Notes: generated by a model from the sequence alone, not told the origin. A stretch of DNA of 64,000 nt from an uncultured Parabacteroides sp. (GCA_949296075.1 CASFNG010000005.1:62001-126000); one strand, 5' to 3'. Shown: positions 32,399 through 42,597, numbered from the stretch's first letter. Program-made: numbers and translations.

Positions 32399-33676
32399 AT
32401 GGAGGAAAAGGATAGGGATATATGGGATGAGGCGATCCGTTCGAAATTACATGATTTCGAGGTGGATGCTTCTCCGGGCGATTGGGAGGCGATCGAGGAG
32501 CGGTTGCCGTCCAAGGCCCCGATCTCGTTGCGCCGTTCGTTGCGTTATTGGGCGGCCGCGGCCGTGGCCTCTTTATTGCTTTTGTCTGGCGGTATTTATT
32601 GGCTTGACCGGGAAATAGGGAATAGCCCCATCGCACGGGAGATGAGCATAGATCCGAGAGACCAGGGTGTGAGCGAGGAACCGCTGTCCCCGTTGGCGGC
32701 TAAGAAAGAGGAGGCTCCGGTATTGGCGGTGGTATCCGCTCCTTCTCGACCCGGCTTGGGCGAGAACCGGGCTGTGGCAGGCGCGAAGGCTCGCACGCTA
32801 TCTCTGCCCGTTGACGGCAGGGTAGAGGCGGTAGACGCTCCTGTTTCTGCTGTGGATACTCCTGTGGCAGAGGAAACGGTAGTCGAGGAGGCTACACCTG
32901 TCGATGATAAAGCGCCCATGAAGGCTAACCGGGATCGTTTGGCATCCTCGAACCGCGGCGAGAGAAGCGCGAAAGTATCTGTCTCTCGTGGCGGAAAAAG
33001 AAAAAGTCAGACATCCCGGAAATGGGGATTTGGCATGGGAGGGGGAGGATTCTCGATGAGCGCGGACAATATGATTCCCCAATACGTGACCAATAGCAGT
33101 GTGTTGAAGAGCGATAACCTGATGAGCCTGAATGCGCTGGATGCGGAAAAAAAGGATTTGGCTAAGACGGATGTGCGGCATAGGACCCCAATCGGGATCG
33201 GGATCTCCGTGAGCCGTTATTTAAACGAACGTTTCTCTTTGCAGTCTGGTCTGACCTACTCTTACTTACGTTCGGAATGGACTACGAATAACACGTATCA
33301 TGTGGATAATGACCAGCGTCTGCATTTCATAGGGATTCCCTTGTCGTTGTCCTATAAGATAGCGGAATGGAACCGTTTCCTGTTCTATGCGTCGGCAGGT
33401 GGTATGGCGGAAGTGAACGTGGCGGGCAAGCGCAGGATGCGGTTGTTCTCGGATGATGTGGAGATCAGCCGGACGAATGAGCGCGTTCGGATGAAAGAGT
33501 GGCTTTGGTCTGTCAATGCCCGTGCCGGTGTTAGCTATCCCGTTATTCGCTTTGTTAGCGCGTTTGCCGAGGTAGGCGCGGGATATTATTTTGATAACGG
33601 GAGCGAGATCGAGACCATACACTCGGAAAAACCGTTTAACGTGAGCCTGCAATTTGGCTTCCGTTTTGGCTTTTGA
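32399..33676 (+). CDS. Dual membrane-spanning anti-sigma-like protein (Dma-type) with outer-membrane barrel
   Basis: A 425-residue protein with an unusual order of parts. Residues 1-48 are an acidic cytoplasmic segment (DIWDEAIRSKLHDFEVDASPGDW). Residues 50-69 form one transmembrane helix (YWAAAAVASLLLLSGGIYWL). Residues 70-205 are a low-complexity linker rich in Ala, Val, Glu and Pro. Residues 208-425 are an outer-membrane beta-barrel of the porin-like OMP_b-brl type, from WGFGMGGGGFSM to the final FGFRFGF with terminal phenylalanine. The linker is long enough to cross the periplasm, so the protein can touch the cytoplasmic sigma factor and the outer membrane at once. This matches the dual membrane-spanning anti-sigma factors reported in B. 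thetaiotaomicron. The anti-sigma function is inferred from architecture and the 3-base gap to the sigma gene. Confidence 0.8.
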   Translation: MEEKDRDIWDEAIRSKLHDFEVDASPGDWEAIEERLPSKAPISLRRSLRYWAAAAVASLLLLSGGIYWLDREIGNSPIAREMSIDPRDQGVSEEPLSPLAAKKEEAPVLAVVSAPSRPGLGENRAVAGAKARTLSLPVDGRVEAVDAPVSAVDTPVAEETVVEEATPVDDKAPMKANRDRLASSNRGERSAKVSVSRGGKRKSQTSRKWGFGMGGGGFSMSADNMIPQYVTNSSVLKSDNLMSLNALDAEKKDLAKTDVRHRTPIGIGISVSRYLNERFSLQSGLTYSYLRSEWTTNNTYHVDNDQRLHFIGIPLSLSYKIAEWNRFLFYASAGGMAEVNVAGKRRMRLFSDDVEISRTNERVRMKEWLWSVNARAGVSYPVIRFVSAFAEVGAGYYFDNGSEIETIHSEKPFNVSLQFGFRFGF

Positions 33677-33731
33677 CATGAATGAAGTGATATAAATGAG
33701 AATGTGGAACTTTTAAATAGAGATTTTGAAT

Positions 33732-34502
33732 ATGAAAGCTTTTAAATTGATTGGAGGTACCGCCGCCGCGGCCTTGTTATTGTTAACCTCTTGCTTGGGA
33801 GAATCGAATAATACGATGAGCCGCTCCTCGTTCGCTGTGGCTGGTGTGTCAGACCGGACGTATGTGACAGTGTTGAATACGAACATCGGAGCCTTGTATT
33901 CCCCTTCGTTGAATACGTCCGTTGTCAATGGATCTTGTTATTTAGTCTCCTATGAGTTGGACCTGAATTCGCCGGAGAACGCTAACGCCGCGACAAACGG
34001 TTATTATACGGCTACTACATTGAATGTGAGCGATGAGATCTCAAATGGGCTGTGCAATTACGCCCCGACAGATACCTCTACCTTGATAAAGGATGAGATC
34101 CCCGTCAAGAACCTGTTCGCCAGCAGTGATTACGGTGTCTATGTGGATGGGCATCTCTTCCTCTTCCTGACCTTGGATATGTTGAAAGATCAACGTAACG
34201 CCTACACGTTGTATTGGGATCGCTCGAAAGAGGCCACGGAGGTGGATGGCGTTCCTACGTATGACTTGTTCATCCGTGCGTCTAAGTCGGTGGACGGCAC
34301 GGGCTCTACGGTGACTTCGACCGGTGAGGTCCGGGCGTTTGACGCCAAGAATATCGTGGAGACCATCAATCGAATGGAGGCGAATAATAAATCGACCACG
34401 TTCACGTTGAAAGTGAATTACCTAAGCTCTATCAATGAGAACGACAGCACGATACGGACATGGAACTCTTATCCGATCTCGTTCACTGTGGTGGAAGAGT
34501 AA
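33732..34502 (+). CDS. NigD-like lipoprotein 1
   Basis: About 256 residues from the ATG at 33732, with signal peptide and lipobox (LLLLTSCLGE). The NigD-like plan is seen: an N-terminal OB-like beta domain (YVTVLNTNIGALYSPSL, then GSCYLVSYELDLNSPENA) and a C-terminal beta sandwich closing with FTLKVNYLSSINENDSTIRTWNSYPISFTV. NigD-like proteins are Bacteroidota envelope lipoproteins of uncertain function; one is reported to drive vesiculation when the Dma-controlled sigma factor is active. It lies 55 bases after the anti-sigma-like gene and is closed by a strong terminator, so it is probably the direct operon output. Confidence 0.8.
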   Translation: MKAFKLIGGTAAAALLLLTSCLGESNNTMSRSSFAVAGVSDRTYVTVLNTNIGALYSPSLNTSVVNGSCYLVSYELDLNSPENANAATNGYYTATTLNVSDEISNGLCNYAPTDTSTLIKDEIPVKNLFASSDYGVYVDGHLFLFLTLDMLKDQRNAYTLYWDRSKEATEVDGVPTYDLFIRASKSVDGTGSTVTSTGEVRAFDAKNIVETINRMEANNKSTTFTLKVNYLSSINENDSTIRTWNSYPISFTVVEE

Positions 34503-34526
34503 GATATAGCGGATATAGCGAGTGAG

Positions 34527-34607
34527 TGTGCCTGCCGAGGGGCAGATCTGGAATGGCCGGATTGGTGTTTCAGGTTTATCCCGTCCGGCAGGCACACTTT
34601 TTTTTGT
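34527..34607 (+). terminator. Terminator after NigD-like gene 1
   Basis: GTGTGCCTGCCG and CGGCAGGCACAC are perfect 12-base arms with a long internal region, followed by nine Ts. It separates the first NigD-like gene from the next two. Confidence 0.75.
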
Positions 34608-34696
34608 CTCCGCTATTTTGTGCCCTGACGAAAGATAAAGGAAAGGTTCGCCGGAAATTTTTGCGTTTTTTCTCATGTGTATGGATAAAGATCGTG

Positions 34697-34704
34697 TATC
34701 TTTG
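34697..34704 (+). promoter_or_regulatory. Possible -7 element for NigD-like genes 2 and 3
   Basis: TATCTTTG matches the -7 box 28 bases before the ATG at 34733 and comes after a terminator, where a new promoter is needed. No TTG is present at the usual -33 distance, which would fit use of an alternative sigma factor. Confidence 0.4.
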
Positions 34705-34732
34705 CCATTTTTAATGGGAGAAAGATTGTTGT

Positions 34733-35497
34733 ATGATGTACAGGAATTTAGCCGGGTTGATTGGGATAGGCTTCGTGCTGGCTCCATTTGCCTCTTGCTT
34801 GGATGAGATCCAGAATGTTTATAATCCGGGCGATACGGTGGCGGTGGTCCGGCAGCATGGCGATAGCGCTTTCATGATGGCTGATACTCCTTATGGCTGG
34901 ATCTATGCGGAGGACTTTAGCTCCTACTCGGAGGGGAAATGCCTGCGGGTGAACTTCGAGTATGACCCGAACCTGCCGGAGAACTCGGGAGCCTCGCGGC
35001 AGAGCTATTATACGGTCACGCTGAAGGGAAAGGCCGATGTCCCGCAGCGATCGGCGGAGACTCCCCGTACGGACACCGGACGTTTGCTGCCCAATGAGCA
35101 ACCGGTACTCGCCGCGGTCAGTCCGCTGGATTCCTCATTTTACGTACGTATAGGGAGTTATTTGTTCCTGCCCTCTATTTGCCAGACCGGGGGGAAGCAA
35201 TCCCTGGAGTGGCAGCTGACTTATGATGCCACTCAACTGCCTGTCGTGGAAGACCGTAAGGCGATCTATTCGCTCTATTTACGGGCGAGGGCTACCGCGG
35301 GTAGGTCGGAGGGCGAGAAAGTAGTCAATGTTTTGTCCCTCAATGCCTTCGATCTGTCCCGTTTCATCAATTCGATGCGAGAGCAAGGAGGGCGCGACGC
35401 GAACATGTACATCCGGATCCATTATGTGGATCGGATCAACCCTTTGGATAGTACCCAGTTTACGTGGGGGATGACAAATCCTTTATTGATAGAATGA
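34733..35497 (+). CDS. NigD-like lipoprotein 2
   Basis: A 254-residue lipoprotein (lipobox APFASCLDE). It shares with the first NigD-like protein the N-terminal pattern (GWIYAEDFSSYSEGKCLRVNFEYDPNLPEN), the central SFYVRIGSYLFLPSICQ strand pair and the C-terminal LSLNAFDLSRFINSMREQ and YIRIHYVDRINPLDSTQFTW. Sequence identity between the paralogs looks low outside these points. Its stop overlaps the start of NigD-like gene 3 (ATGA), so the two are translated together. The function is unknown beyond the family association with the envelope. Confidence 0.78.
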   Translation: MMYRNLAGLIGIGFVLAPFASCLDEIQNVYNPGDTVAVVRQHGDSAFMMADTPYGWIYAEDFSSYSEGKCLRVNFEYDPNLPENSGASRQSYYTVTLKGKADVPQRSAETPRTDTGRLLPNEQPVLAAVSPLDSSFYVRIGSYLFLPSICQTGGKQSLEWQLTYDATQLPVVEDRKAIYSLYLRARATAGRSEGEKVVNVLSLNAFDLSRFINSMREQGGRDANMYIRIHYVDRINPLDSTQFTWGMTNPLLIE

Positions 35498-36249
35498 GCA
35501 TGAGTAAGCGACAGTTATACGGACTTTCCTTGTTGGTGGCCCTGATCCTCCCTTCTTGTATGGGAGATGGAAGTGGATCCATTAATTATCATCGGGTGGG
35601 AGTGATCCGCGAGGAGCCTGTGCGTTGTGTCTATACGACGGATGAGCAAGGAAATATATTTATTGTCTCTTCCGCTGATCTGGAGGGCCGGGAGGAGCTG
35701 AAGGACGGGGACTGCTGTATCGTGGATTTCCGGACGAACTTCCGGAACGCCTTGGCCGACGGGGTCTACGAGGCCGAGATCCTCCGGTATGACTCCGTGG
35801 CCGTCTGGCCCTTACGCGACGTGTTGACCGATACGGCGGCCGTGTTGGAGTCAGAGCGTTTGGTGACGTTGGATTTCAAGAAGAGTGTCTTTCTGGAAGG
35901 TCGTTTCTTCTTGCAGACACAGCACTCGAACCACCAGGCGGACCAAAAGGATCTTTTCGATCTCTCGTATGATCCCGGGCAAACCGTAGAGGTAGATGAG
36001 GAGGGACAGCGTATCTATAATCTCTATTTGCGCGTCACACAGGACGGGGGGACGGGCGATTCCTCCCGATGGATCAAGACGACCGCGTTCGTGATAGAGC
36101 CTTTCCTCGACTGGGCCAAGGAGCGGGAAATCGAGGAAGGGGCGGACGCTATCCATTTCAAGATAAATTACGTGGAGCGATATAACGCGGATACGACCGC
36201 CTGCATCTGGGCGGCGACGGATCCCTTTACGTTGCGTTTTACGAATTAA
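35494..36249 (+). CDS. NigD-like lipoprotein 3
   Basis: About 251 residues from ATG 35494, which overlaps the previous stop by four bases. Signal peptide and lipobox (LILPSCMGD). The NigD layout is kept: VRCVYTTDEQGNIFIVSSADLEG, CCIVDFRTNFRNALADGVYE, SVFLEGRFFLQTQHSN and the closing IHFKINYVERYNADTTACIWAATDPFTL. It is more acidic than its neighbours. It ends the sigma/anti-sigma/NigD block; the Yip1-family gene begins 28 bases later and may be co-transcribed. Confidence 0.78.
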   Translation: MSMSKRQLYGLSLLVALILPSCMGDGSGSINYHRVGVIREEPVRCVYTTDEQGNIFIVSSADLEGREELKDGDCCIVDFRTNFRNALADGVYEAEILRYDSVAVWPLRDVLTDTAAVLESERLVTLDFKKSVFLEGRFFLQTQHSNHQADQKDLFDLSYDPGQTVEVDEEGQRIYNLYLRVTQDGGTGDSSRWIKTTAFVIEPFLDWAKEREIEEGADAIHFKINYVERYNADTTACIWAATDPFTLRFTN

Positions 36250-36277
36250 ATCGTTAATTTTGTTTTCCTAAAGCAGG

Positions 36278-36850
36278 ATGAGCATGTATAAAGAGATATT
36301 TAGGTGGATGATCAACATCATCTCGCAACCGGCGAAGGCTTGGTCTTTATTGGCGAAAAAGGAGGAGACGCAGGAGGAGTTCCTCTCTCGTTTCCTGTAT
36401 CCCTTGATCGGGCTTATCACCGTGGCGGCTTTCGTGGGCGTGTTGTTCACCTCGAAGGAATTCGACTTGGAGTTGGCGCTGAAGTCGTCGATCCGCACGC
36501 TGGTCTCCTCGTTTGGTGGATTCTATCTGGGAGCCTATTTGATGAATGAGATCTGGCAAGGGATCTTCAAGCGGGAGAAGGACTTGAAGTTGTGGATGCG
36601 ATTCATAGGTTACTCCTCGGTGGTGATGTTCTCGCTGAATATCTTGTTGATGTTATTGCCCGAGTTCTTCTTCTTGCAGATCTTCGTGTTTTATACGTTT
36701 TATGTCGTGGCGGAGGGAGCCGAGCCCTATATGGGGGTAGAGAAGGCGCGCTTGTTGCCGTTTACGATCACCACAACCTGTGTGATCGTGTTCACTCCGC
36801 AGCTGATCAAGATCCTGCTGTCGATGTTGATGCCGGGCCTGAGCTTTTGA
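36278..36850 (+). CDS. Yip1-family integral membrane protein
   Basis: A 190-residue protein with about five membrane segments (FLYPLIGLITVAAFVGVLF, TLVSSFGGFYLGAYLM, FIGYSSVVMFSLNILLML, FFFLQIFVFYTFYVVAEG, FTITTTCVIVFTPQLIKILL). A short N-terminal segment reads IFRWMINIISQPAKAWSLLAKKE, the pattern of the bacterial Yip1/YIF1 domain family. Its function in bacteria is unknown. It sits 14 bases before smpB, an arrangement seen in other Bacteroidales, so the pair is likely co-transcribed. Confidence 0.75.
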   Translation: MSMYKEIFRWMINIISQPAKAWSLLAKKEETQEEFLSRFLYPLIGLITVAAFVGVLFTSKEFDLELALKSSIRTLVSSFGGFYLGAYLMNEIWQGIFKREKDLKLWMRFIGYSSVVMFSLNILLMLLPEFFFLQIFVFYTFYVVAEGAEPYMGVEKARLLPFTITTTCVIVFTPQLIKILLSMLMPGLSF

Positions 36851-36864
36851 AAGTGGAATAAGAG

Positions 36865-37326
36865 ATGAAAGAGAAGATTAGTAATAATATACAGATAAAG
36901 AATAAACGGGCCTCCTTCGATTATGAGTTGCTGGAAACTATTACGGCGGGAATCGTGTTGACAGGTACGGAGATCAAGTCGATCCGGCTGGGTAAAGCCA
37001 GCTTGGTGGATACATTCTGTATCGTGGAGAGAGGGGAATTATGGGTGAAGAATATGTATATCGCCGAATATTTCTATGGAACCTATAATAACCACAATAC
37101 ACGACGGGACCGGAAGCTGCTGCTCACCAAGAAGGAGCTGAGAAAGATCGCTGCTGCCGTACAGGCGAGTGGGTTCACGATCGTGCCTACCCGCCTGTTC
37201 ATCAACGAGAAAGGGCTGGCAAAGGTCGTGGTAGCTATCGCCCGGGGTAAGAAGGTGTATGATAAGCGCGATTCGATCCGGGAACGGGATGACAAGCGAG
37301 AGATCGAGCGAGCGTTCAAGAGATGA
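36865..37326 (+). CDS. smpB: SsrA-binding protein
   Basis: A 153-residue cytoplasmic RNA-binding protein that delivers tmRNA (encoded at 1931-2330) to stalled ribosomes. Family marks are [57 protein letters not shown], the [12 protein letters not shown] turn and the basic C-terminal tail [24 protein letters not shown], which enters the mRNA channel. Length is normal for the family. Confidence 0.96.
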   Translation: MKEKISNNIQIKNKRASFDYELLETITAGIVLTGTEIKSIRLGKASLVDTFCIVERGELWVKNMYIAEYFYGTYNNHNTRRDRKLLLTKKELRKIAAAVQASGFTIVPTRLFINEKGLAKVVVAIARGKKVYDKRDSIRERDDKREIERAFKR

Positions 37327-37453
37327 GAGGATCGGAGGCGGCAAGGCCTCTGATGGTGAGCTTGCCCGCTTTCTTTGCCGAAAGCGTTTATTTCGTGACA
37401 GGAAGGTTGTTCTATGAGATTTGTCTAATGAAGTAAGAAAGGTAAGGTAATTT

Positions 37454-40400
37454 ATGGATAAAGCGCTATTTTCGCGTCTCCTGAGAGAGCGCATATTAGT
37501 CCTGGACGGAGGGCTTGGCACCATGATCCAAGGTTTCAAATTGACGGAACAGGACTATCGGGGGGAGCGTTTCGCCGATTTTCCCGTGCCGTTGAGAGGT
37601 AATAATGACCTTTTGTGTATCACCCGTCCGGATGTGATACGGTCTATCCACCACCAATATCTGGACGCGGGGGTGGATATCTTTACCACGAACACTTTTA
37701 ACGCGAACGCCATTTCCTTGGCTGATTATGAGATGGGAGATTACGTGCGCGAGATAAATCTTTCCGCCGGCCGGTTGGCCCGGGAAGTCGCGGATTCCTA
37801 TATGTCGGACCATCCCGGTCGGCAGGTATTCGTGGCCGGATCGGTCGGACCGACGAATAAGACGGCATCCATGAGCCCAGACGTGAGTGATCCCGCTTTC
37901 CGGGCAGTTACTTACCGGGATCTTTACGCCGCTTATAAGGAACAAATAGAAGGCCTTGTAGATGGAGGGGTGGATATCATCCTTTTCGAGACAACGTTCG
38001 ATACCTTGAACGTGAAGGCCGGATTGGAGGCGGCGGAAGTCGTGTTGGAAGAGAGGCGGAAAGATCTTCCGGTCATGCTCTCCTTAACCTTGTCCGCGCA
38101 AGGGGGACGTACGTTCTCTGGCCAGACACTGTTGGCTTTCTTGGCCTCCGTGCAGCATGCGAATATCGTTTCGATCGGCTTGAATTGCTCCTTTGGTGCC
38201 GCGGACATGAAACCCTATTTGAAGGAATTGGCTCAATATGCCCCATATTATATCAGCGCATACCCGAACGCTGGCCTTCCGAACAGCTTTGGTACCTACG
38301 ATGAGACTCCAGATACGATGGCCCAGCATATCAAGACGTTCGTGGATGAGGGATTGGTGAATATCATCGGTGGCTGCTGCGGCACGACTCCTGCTCATAT
38401 CGCCCGCTATCCTGAACTTGTGAGAGGGGCGAAACCTCATGTCCCTGCCGCCAAGCCGGATTGCTTATGGTTGTCAGGACTGGAATTATTGGAGGTCAAG
38501 CCGGAAAATAATTTCGTGAACGTAGGCGAACGTTGCAATGTGGCTGGATCCCGGAAGTTCTTGCGCCTGATTAAGGAGGGTAATTATGAGGAGGCTCTTG
38601 CCATCGCCCGTAAACAGGTAGAGGATGGAGCTCAAATCATTGATGTCAATATGGATGACGGGATGCTTGATGCCGTGAAGGAGATGCGGACTTTCTTGAA
38701 CCTGATAGCGGCGGAGCCAGACATCGCTAAGGTGCCTATCATGATTGATTCCTCGAAATGGGACGTAATAGAGGAGGGGTTGATGTGCGTGCAAGGCAAA
38801 AGTATCGTGAATTCAATCTCCTTGAAGGAGGGAGAAGAGGCGTTCCTTCGCCATGCGGCCCGCGTTAAGAGGTTAGGGGCTGCCGTTATCGTGATGGCTT
38901 TCGACGAGAAAGGCCAGGCCGATACGTATGAGCGGAAAATAGAGATCTGTGGACGGGCTTATCGTCTTCTGACGGAGAAAATCCGGTTCAACCCGCAAGA
39001 TATTATATTTGACCCCAATATCTTGGCGATCGCTACGGGTATGGAGGAGCATAACGGTTACGGGCTGGCTTTTATCCGTGCGGTGGAATGGATCAAGAAG
39101 AACCTTCCGGGAGCGAAAGTGAGCGGTGGGGTCAGCAACCTTTCTTTCTCGTTCCGGGGGAATAATCATGTGCGTGAGGCGATGCATGCCGTTTTCTTGT
39201 ATCATGCGATCCGGAAGGGGATGGATATGGGGATCGTGAATCCTTCGACCTCTGTCTTGTACGAGGAGATAGAGCCGGACTTCCGTCAGTTACTGGAGGA
39301 TGTGATCTTGGATCGTCGCCCCGAGGCTGCGGAGGAGTTGATCGCCTATGCGCAGAAATTGCACGCGAACGAGGCTGATACCCCCTCGGAGAAGCATGAG
39401 GCATGGAGAGATTTGCCTTTGGAGGACCGGTTGGAGTATGCGCTGGTCAAAGGTATAGGCGAGCATTTGGAGGAGGATTTAAGCGAGGCGAGACAGGTTT
39501 ACGAGCATGCGGTAGAGATCATCGACGGACCGTTGATGAAAGGCATGAATAAGGTTGGCGATCTGTTCGGTTCCGGGAAGATGTTTCTTCCGCAAGTGGT
39601 GAAGACGGCTCGCACGATGAAGAAGGCGGTAGCTATCTTACAGCCCGCTATCGAGGCGGAAAAGAAGGCTTCCGGTTCCACTAAGGCGGGCAAGATCCTT
39701 TTCGCCACGGTCAAGGGTGATGTGCATGACATAGGTAAAAATATCGTCTCTATCGTCTTGTCGTGTAATAATTATGAGGTGATCGACTTAGGCGTGATGG
39801 TCCCGGCTGACGTGATTGTCAGGAAGGCGATAGAGGAGAAGCCGGACTTTGTGTGCTTGTCCGGATTGATCACTCCTTCCTTGGAAGAAATGGCGCACGT
39901 GGCCGATGAGATGCGGCGTGCGGGACTGACAATCCCGATCATGGTAGGGGGGGCTACCACCTCCAAGTTGCATACGGCGGTCAAGATCGCTCCCCATTAT
40001 GATTATCCGGTGATCCATGTCTTGGATGCCTCACAGAATCCATTGGTCGCCGCCAAGCTGATGAACCCTGACACCCATGACGCTTTCGTGGCAGAATTGA
40101 AGCGGGAACAAGAGAACCTACGTGCTTCGCTGGAGAAGAAGTCGGTTGAGCTCGTGCCTCTTTCCGAGGCCAGGGAGCATCCCGTGCCGATTGATTGGGA
40201 CAGTTATGAGCCCCTTATCCCGGCACGGTTGGGGGTACATACTATCCCCTATATACCTTTGGAGAAGGTGATCCCTTATATTCATTGGACTTTCTTCTTC
40301 AGCGCATGGAAATTGAGCGGCCGTTTCGCTGAGGTTGCCCAAATACATGCGTGCGAGGCTTGTCGTAAGGCCTGGATATCCGATCTTCCGGAGAAAGATA

Positions 40401-41146
40401 GAGAGAAGGCGGCAGAAGCTGTCCGGCTGTATGATGACGCCGTCCGGTTGCTTGACCAATTAGTTGCCCAAGATGTTTCGTATTGTCGGGCTGTTTATGG
40501 ATTTTTCTCGGCTAATGCGGAGGGAGACTCTCTGAGGATTGGAGATGAGCTGTTCCCCTTGTTGCGGCAGCAAGCCAAGAACGCGGATGGTATTTATAAA
40601 AGCCTTTCTGATTATGTGATGCCCGCGGATAAAGGGAAGACCGACTATGTTGGGGTATTCGTGGTTACAGGTGGAGCTGGATCGGAAGCGTTGCGACAGA
40701 AGTTTGAGGCTGATGGGGATACGTATGGCGTTGTGTTATTGCAGACATTGACCGACCGCTTGGCGGAAGCCACCGCGGAGTACTTGCATGAGCAGGTGCG
40801 GAAAGTCGATTGGGGCTATGCTCCTGATGAGAATCTGTCGATCCCGGATCTTTATAGGGTGAAGTACCAGGGAATCCGTCCCGCGATAGGCTATCCCTCC
40901 ATACCGGATCAGTTGCTGAACTTTACCGTGGATAAACTTTTGGGGATGGAGCGGATAGGCGTGCGCCTGACGGAAAATGGAGCGATGTATCCGACTGCTT
41001 CCGTAAGTGGGCTGTATCTGGCTCATCCCGCCTCTGAGTATTTCATGATTGGCGCGATTGGCGAGGAACAACTGAAGGACTATGTCTCTCGGAGAGGGCT
41101 GCCTGAAGAGCAAATCCGTAAACTCTTGGTTCGTAACTTGGTGTAA
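37454..41146 (+). CDS. metH: Cobalamin-dependent methionine synthase
   Basis: A 1,230-residue cytoplasmic enzyme with all four modules. The homocysteine-binding barrel lies at about 1-330, with the zinc cysteines in GLNCSFGA and [13 protein letters not shown]. The methyltetrahydrofolate (pterin-binding) barrel is at about 345-630 ([16 protein letters not shown]). The cobalamin module is at about 650-900, with the B12-ligand histidine in [16 protein letters not shown]. The SAM-dependent reactivation domain follows at about 920-1230 ([13 protein letters not shown], then the [12 protein letters not shown] end). It transfers the methyl group from methyl-THF to homocysteine. The 127-base gap before it is too short for a cobalamin riboswitch, and none is seen. 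Confidence 0.96.
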   Translation: MDKALFSRLLRERILVLDGGLGTMIQGFKLTEQDYRGERFADFPVPLRGNNDLLCITRPDVIRSIHHQYLDAGVDIFTTNTFNANAISLADYEMGDYVREINLSAGRLAREVADSYMSDHPGRQVFVAGSVGPTNKTASMSPDVSDPAFRAVTYRDLYAAYKEQIEGLVDGGVDIILFETTFDTLNVKAGLEAAEVVLEERRKDLPVMLSLTLSAQGGRTFSGQTLLAFLASVQHANIVSIGLNCSFGAADMKPYLKELAQYAPYYISAYPNAGLPNSFGTYDETPDTMAQHIKTFVDEGLVNIIGGCCGTTPAHIARYPELVRGAKPHVPAAKPDCLWLSGLELLEVKPENNFVNVGERCNVAGSRKFLRLIKEGNYEEALAIARKQVEDGAQIIDVNMDDGMLDAVKEMRTFLNLIAAEPDIAKVPIMIDSSKWDVIEEGLMCVQGKSIVNSISLKEGEEAFLRHAARVKRLGAAVIVMAFDEKGQADTYERKIEICGRAYRLLTEKIRFNPQDIIFDPNILAIATGMEEHNGYGLAFIRAVEWIKKNLPGAKVSGGVSNLSFSFRGNNHVREAMHAVFLYHAIRKGMDMGIVNPSTSVLYEEIEPDFRQLLEDVILDRRPEAAEELIAYAQKLHANEADTPSEKHEAWRDLPLEDRLEYALVKGIGEHLEEDLSEARQVYEHAVEIIDGPLMKGMNKVGDLFGSGKMFLPQVVKTARTMKKAVAILQPAIEAEKKASGSTKAGKILFATVKGDVHDIGKNIVSIVLSCNNYEVIDLGVMVPADVIVRKAIEEKPDFVCLSGLITPSLEEMAHVADEMRRAGLTIPIMVGGATTSKLHTAVKIAPHYDYPVIHVLDASQNPLVAAKLMNPDTHDAFVAELKREQENLRASLEKKSVELVPLSEAREHPVPIDWDSYEPLIPARLGVHTIPYIPLEKVIPYIHWTFFFSAWKLSGRFAEVAQIHACEACRKAWISDLPEKDREKAAEAVRLYDDAVRLLDQLVAQDVSYCRAVYGFFSANAEGDSLRIGDELFPLLRQQAKNADGIYKSLSDYVMPADKGKTDYVGVFVVTGGAGSEALRQKFEADGDTYGVVLLQTLTDRLAEATAEYLHEQVRKVDWGYAPDENLSIPDLYRVKYQGIRPAIGYPSIPDQLLNFTVDKLLGMERIGVRLTENGAMYPTASVSGLYLAHPASEYFMIGAIGEEQLKDYVSRRGLPEEQIRKLLVRNLV

Positions 41147-41165
41147 TCTCAAGAAGTACCTCATT

Positions 41166-42215
41166 ATGGAATGGCTGAGATATTTTCGTGGAATCCGTTT
41201 CCGTTGGATTATCTTAGCTGTATCCCTTGTGTTTATTTGGTGGGTGATGGGAGATCCCCAAAGGGGAGAATGGTATGCCTTTACGATTTATCCTCGTATA
41301 GCGAGGGGATTGTCCCTCATTGCCGGATGGATTCCTTTCTCACTGAATGATTGTCTGATTAGTGGTGGCGTTATAGGGCTTGTGGTCGTTTTCCTCTTGG
41401 CGCTGCTCCGAAGATGGAAACCGGGTAGGGCATGCCGTTTTGTCGTGGAATATCTGTTATGGATCTATGCTTGGTTTTATCTGGCGTGGGGGCTGAATTA
41501 CTTCAGGCAAGACTTTTTCTCCCGCACCCAGATCGTCCCCGCCTCTTATTCTCCAGAGCGTTTTCATTCTTTCTTGAGAGCTTATACAGATTCCTTGAAT
41601 GCGTCATGGATGTCGGTGGACACCGTAGACCCGAAAGTCGTGCGGGAGGCTGTATTGGCGGGCTATCGCCAGTTGCCTGCCCGCTTTGGGTTGCTCTCTC
41701 CCGGTCCTGATTGGCATGCGAAGCCTATGTTGTTTTCCCGGATGATGAGCCGGGTCGGGGTGATGGGATATATCGGCCCCTTCTTTTGTGAGCCTCATTT
41801 GAATAAGTTGTTGCTTCCGGAGCAATATCCTTCGGTGTATGCTCATGAGTTTGCCCATCTGTTAGGAATCTCAAGCGAGGCGGAGGCTAACCTATATAGT
41901 TATTTGGTTTGCACCCGTTCGTCTGAGCCTTCAATCCGATTTTCCGGTTACTTTTCCTTGTTACCTTATGTGTTGAACAATGCCTATGCGGTTATGGATC
42001 AGGAAGCGTTTGACGCATGGGTGAAAACCTTATCCCCGGAAGTGAAACGGGCATACGAAGCGAGGAACGCTTACTGGCGGTCGTTGTACAGTCCGTTGAT
42101 CGGGGAGGTTCAAGATTGGCTGTATGACCAGTTTTTAAAAGGGAATAATATCTCTTCCGGGACAGGGAATTACGGTGAGGTTATCGCCTTGTTGCTCTCA
42201 TTGGAAGGGAAATGA
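41166..42215 (+). CDS. DUF3810 family membrane protein with an HExxH-like motif
   Basis: About 349 residues from the ATG at 41166. Two or three N-terminal membrane segments (WIILAVSLVFIWWVM, CLISGGVIGLVVVFLLALL, FVVEYLLWIYAWFYLAWGL) precede an extracytoplasmic part of about 230 residues. This contains PSVYAHEFAHLLGISSEAEANLYSY, whose HEFAH plus downstream glutamates resembles a zinc metallopeptidase site. The DUF3810 family has no assigned function; a membrane-bound protease is an inference from the motif. It starts 19 bases after metH and may be co-transcribed. A bidirectional terminator follows. Confidence 0.8.
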   Translation: MEWLRYFRGIRFRWIILAVSLVFIWWVMGDPQRGEWYAFTIYPRIARGLSLIAGWIPFSLNDCLISGGVIGLVVVFLLALLRRWKPGRACRFVVEYLLWIYAWFYLAWGLNYFRQDFFSRTQIVPASYSPERFHSFLRAYTDSLNASWMSVDTVDPKVVREAVLAGYRQLPARFGLLSPGPDWHAKPMLFSRMMSRVGVMGYIGPFFCEPHLNKLLLPEQYPSVYAHEFAHLLGISSEAEANLYSYLVCTRSSEPSIRFSGYFSLLPYVLNNAYAVMDQEAFDAWVKTLSPEVKRAYEARNAYWRSLYSPLIGEVQDWLYDQFLKGNNISSGTGNYGEVIALLLSLEGK

Positions 42216-42248
42216 TTTAGCCATCATCCCCATGATCCCCATAAACGC

Positions 42249-42285
42249 AAAAAGCGTGAGGTGCATTCACACCCCACGCTTTTTT
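42249..42285. terminator. Bidirectional terminator after the DUF3810 gene
   Basis: AAAAAGCGTGAGGTG and CACCCCACGCTTTTT pair with one mismatch around a seven-base loop, with A and T runs on both sides. Confidence 0.75.
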
Positions 42286-42369
42286 ATTATTTGTCCGTTC
42301 TCTCTTTTTGTCTGAGATCACTTCACCTTCTCAAACATAATACATATTGATTATAAGTTATTTACAAAC

Positions 42370-42384
42370 ATATGGTACAAATAT
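42370..42384 (+). repeat. Left attachment-site candidate (direct repeat)
   Basis: ATATGGTACAAATAT, identical to 63253-63267. The flanking bases differ (CATATGG on the left, AAATATGG on the right), as expected for an att core left by integrase-mediated insertion. Confidence 0.7.
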
Positions 42385-42597
42385 GGATTGCTTTAATGAG
42401 TGTGCATTGGACGGGTAAGCATAGAAAGCATAAAAAGAACCTTCAACTTGCCGAAAGAAAGATTTATATTTATTTAATCATCCGTATTTTGCCCGATTTT
42501 CTTTAGCACTTGTTAGCCGTTTTTGCAGATGGTAGGCAGATGTTAGCCAAAACGCCACAAAATGAGATTGTTGCTATCCCTACGTCTATTTTTGACT

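Noticed and set aside
37327-37453. Possible cobalamin riboswitch before metH
   Set aside because: The gap is only 127 bases and no B12-box-like sequence or long structured leader is visible.
42318-42345. Minus-strand FEKVK-stop resembling the FEEVK end of DnaK, next to the left end of the element
   Set aside because: An in-frame stop lies about ten codons upstream and nothing else resembles dnaK. The true dnaK end is intact at 63385. Chance similarity is more likely than a target duplication.
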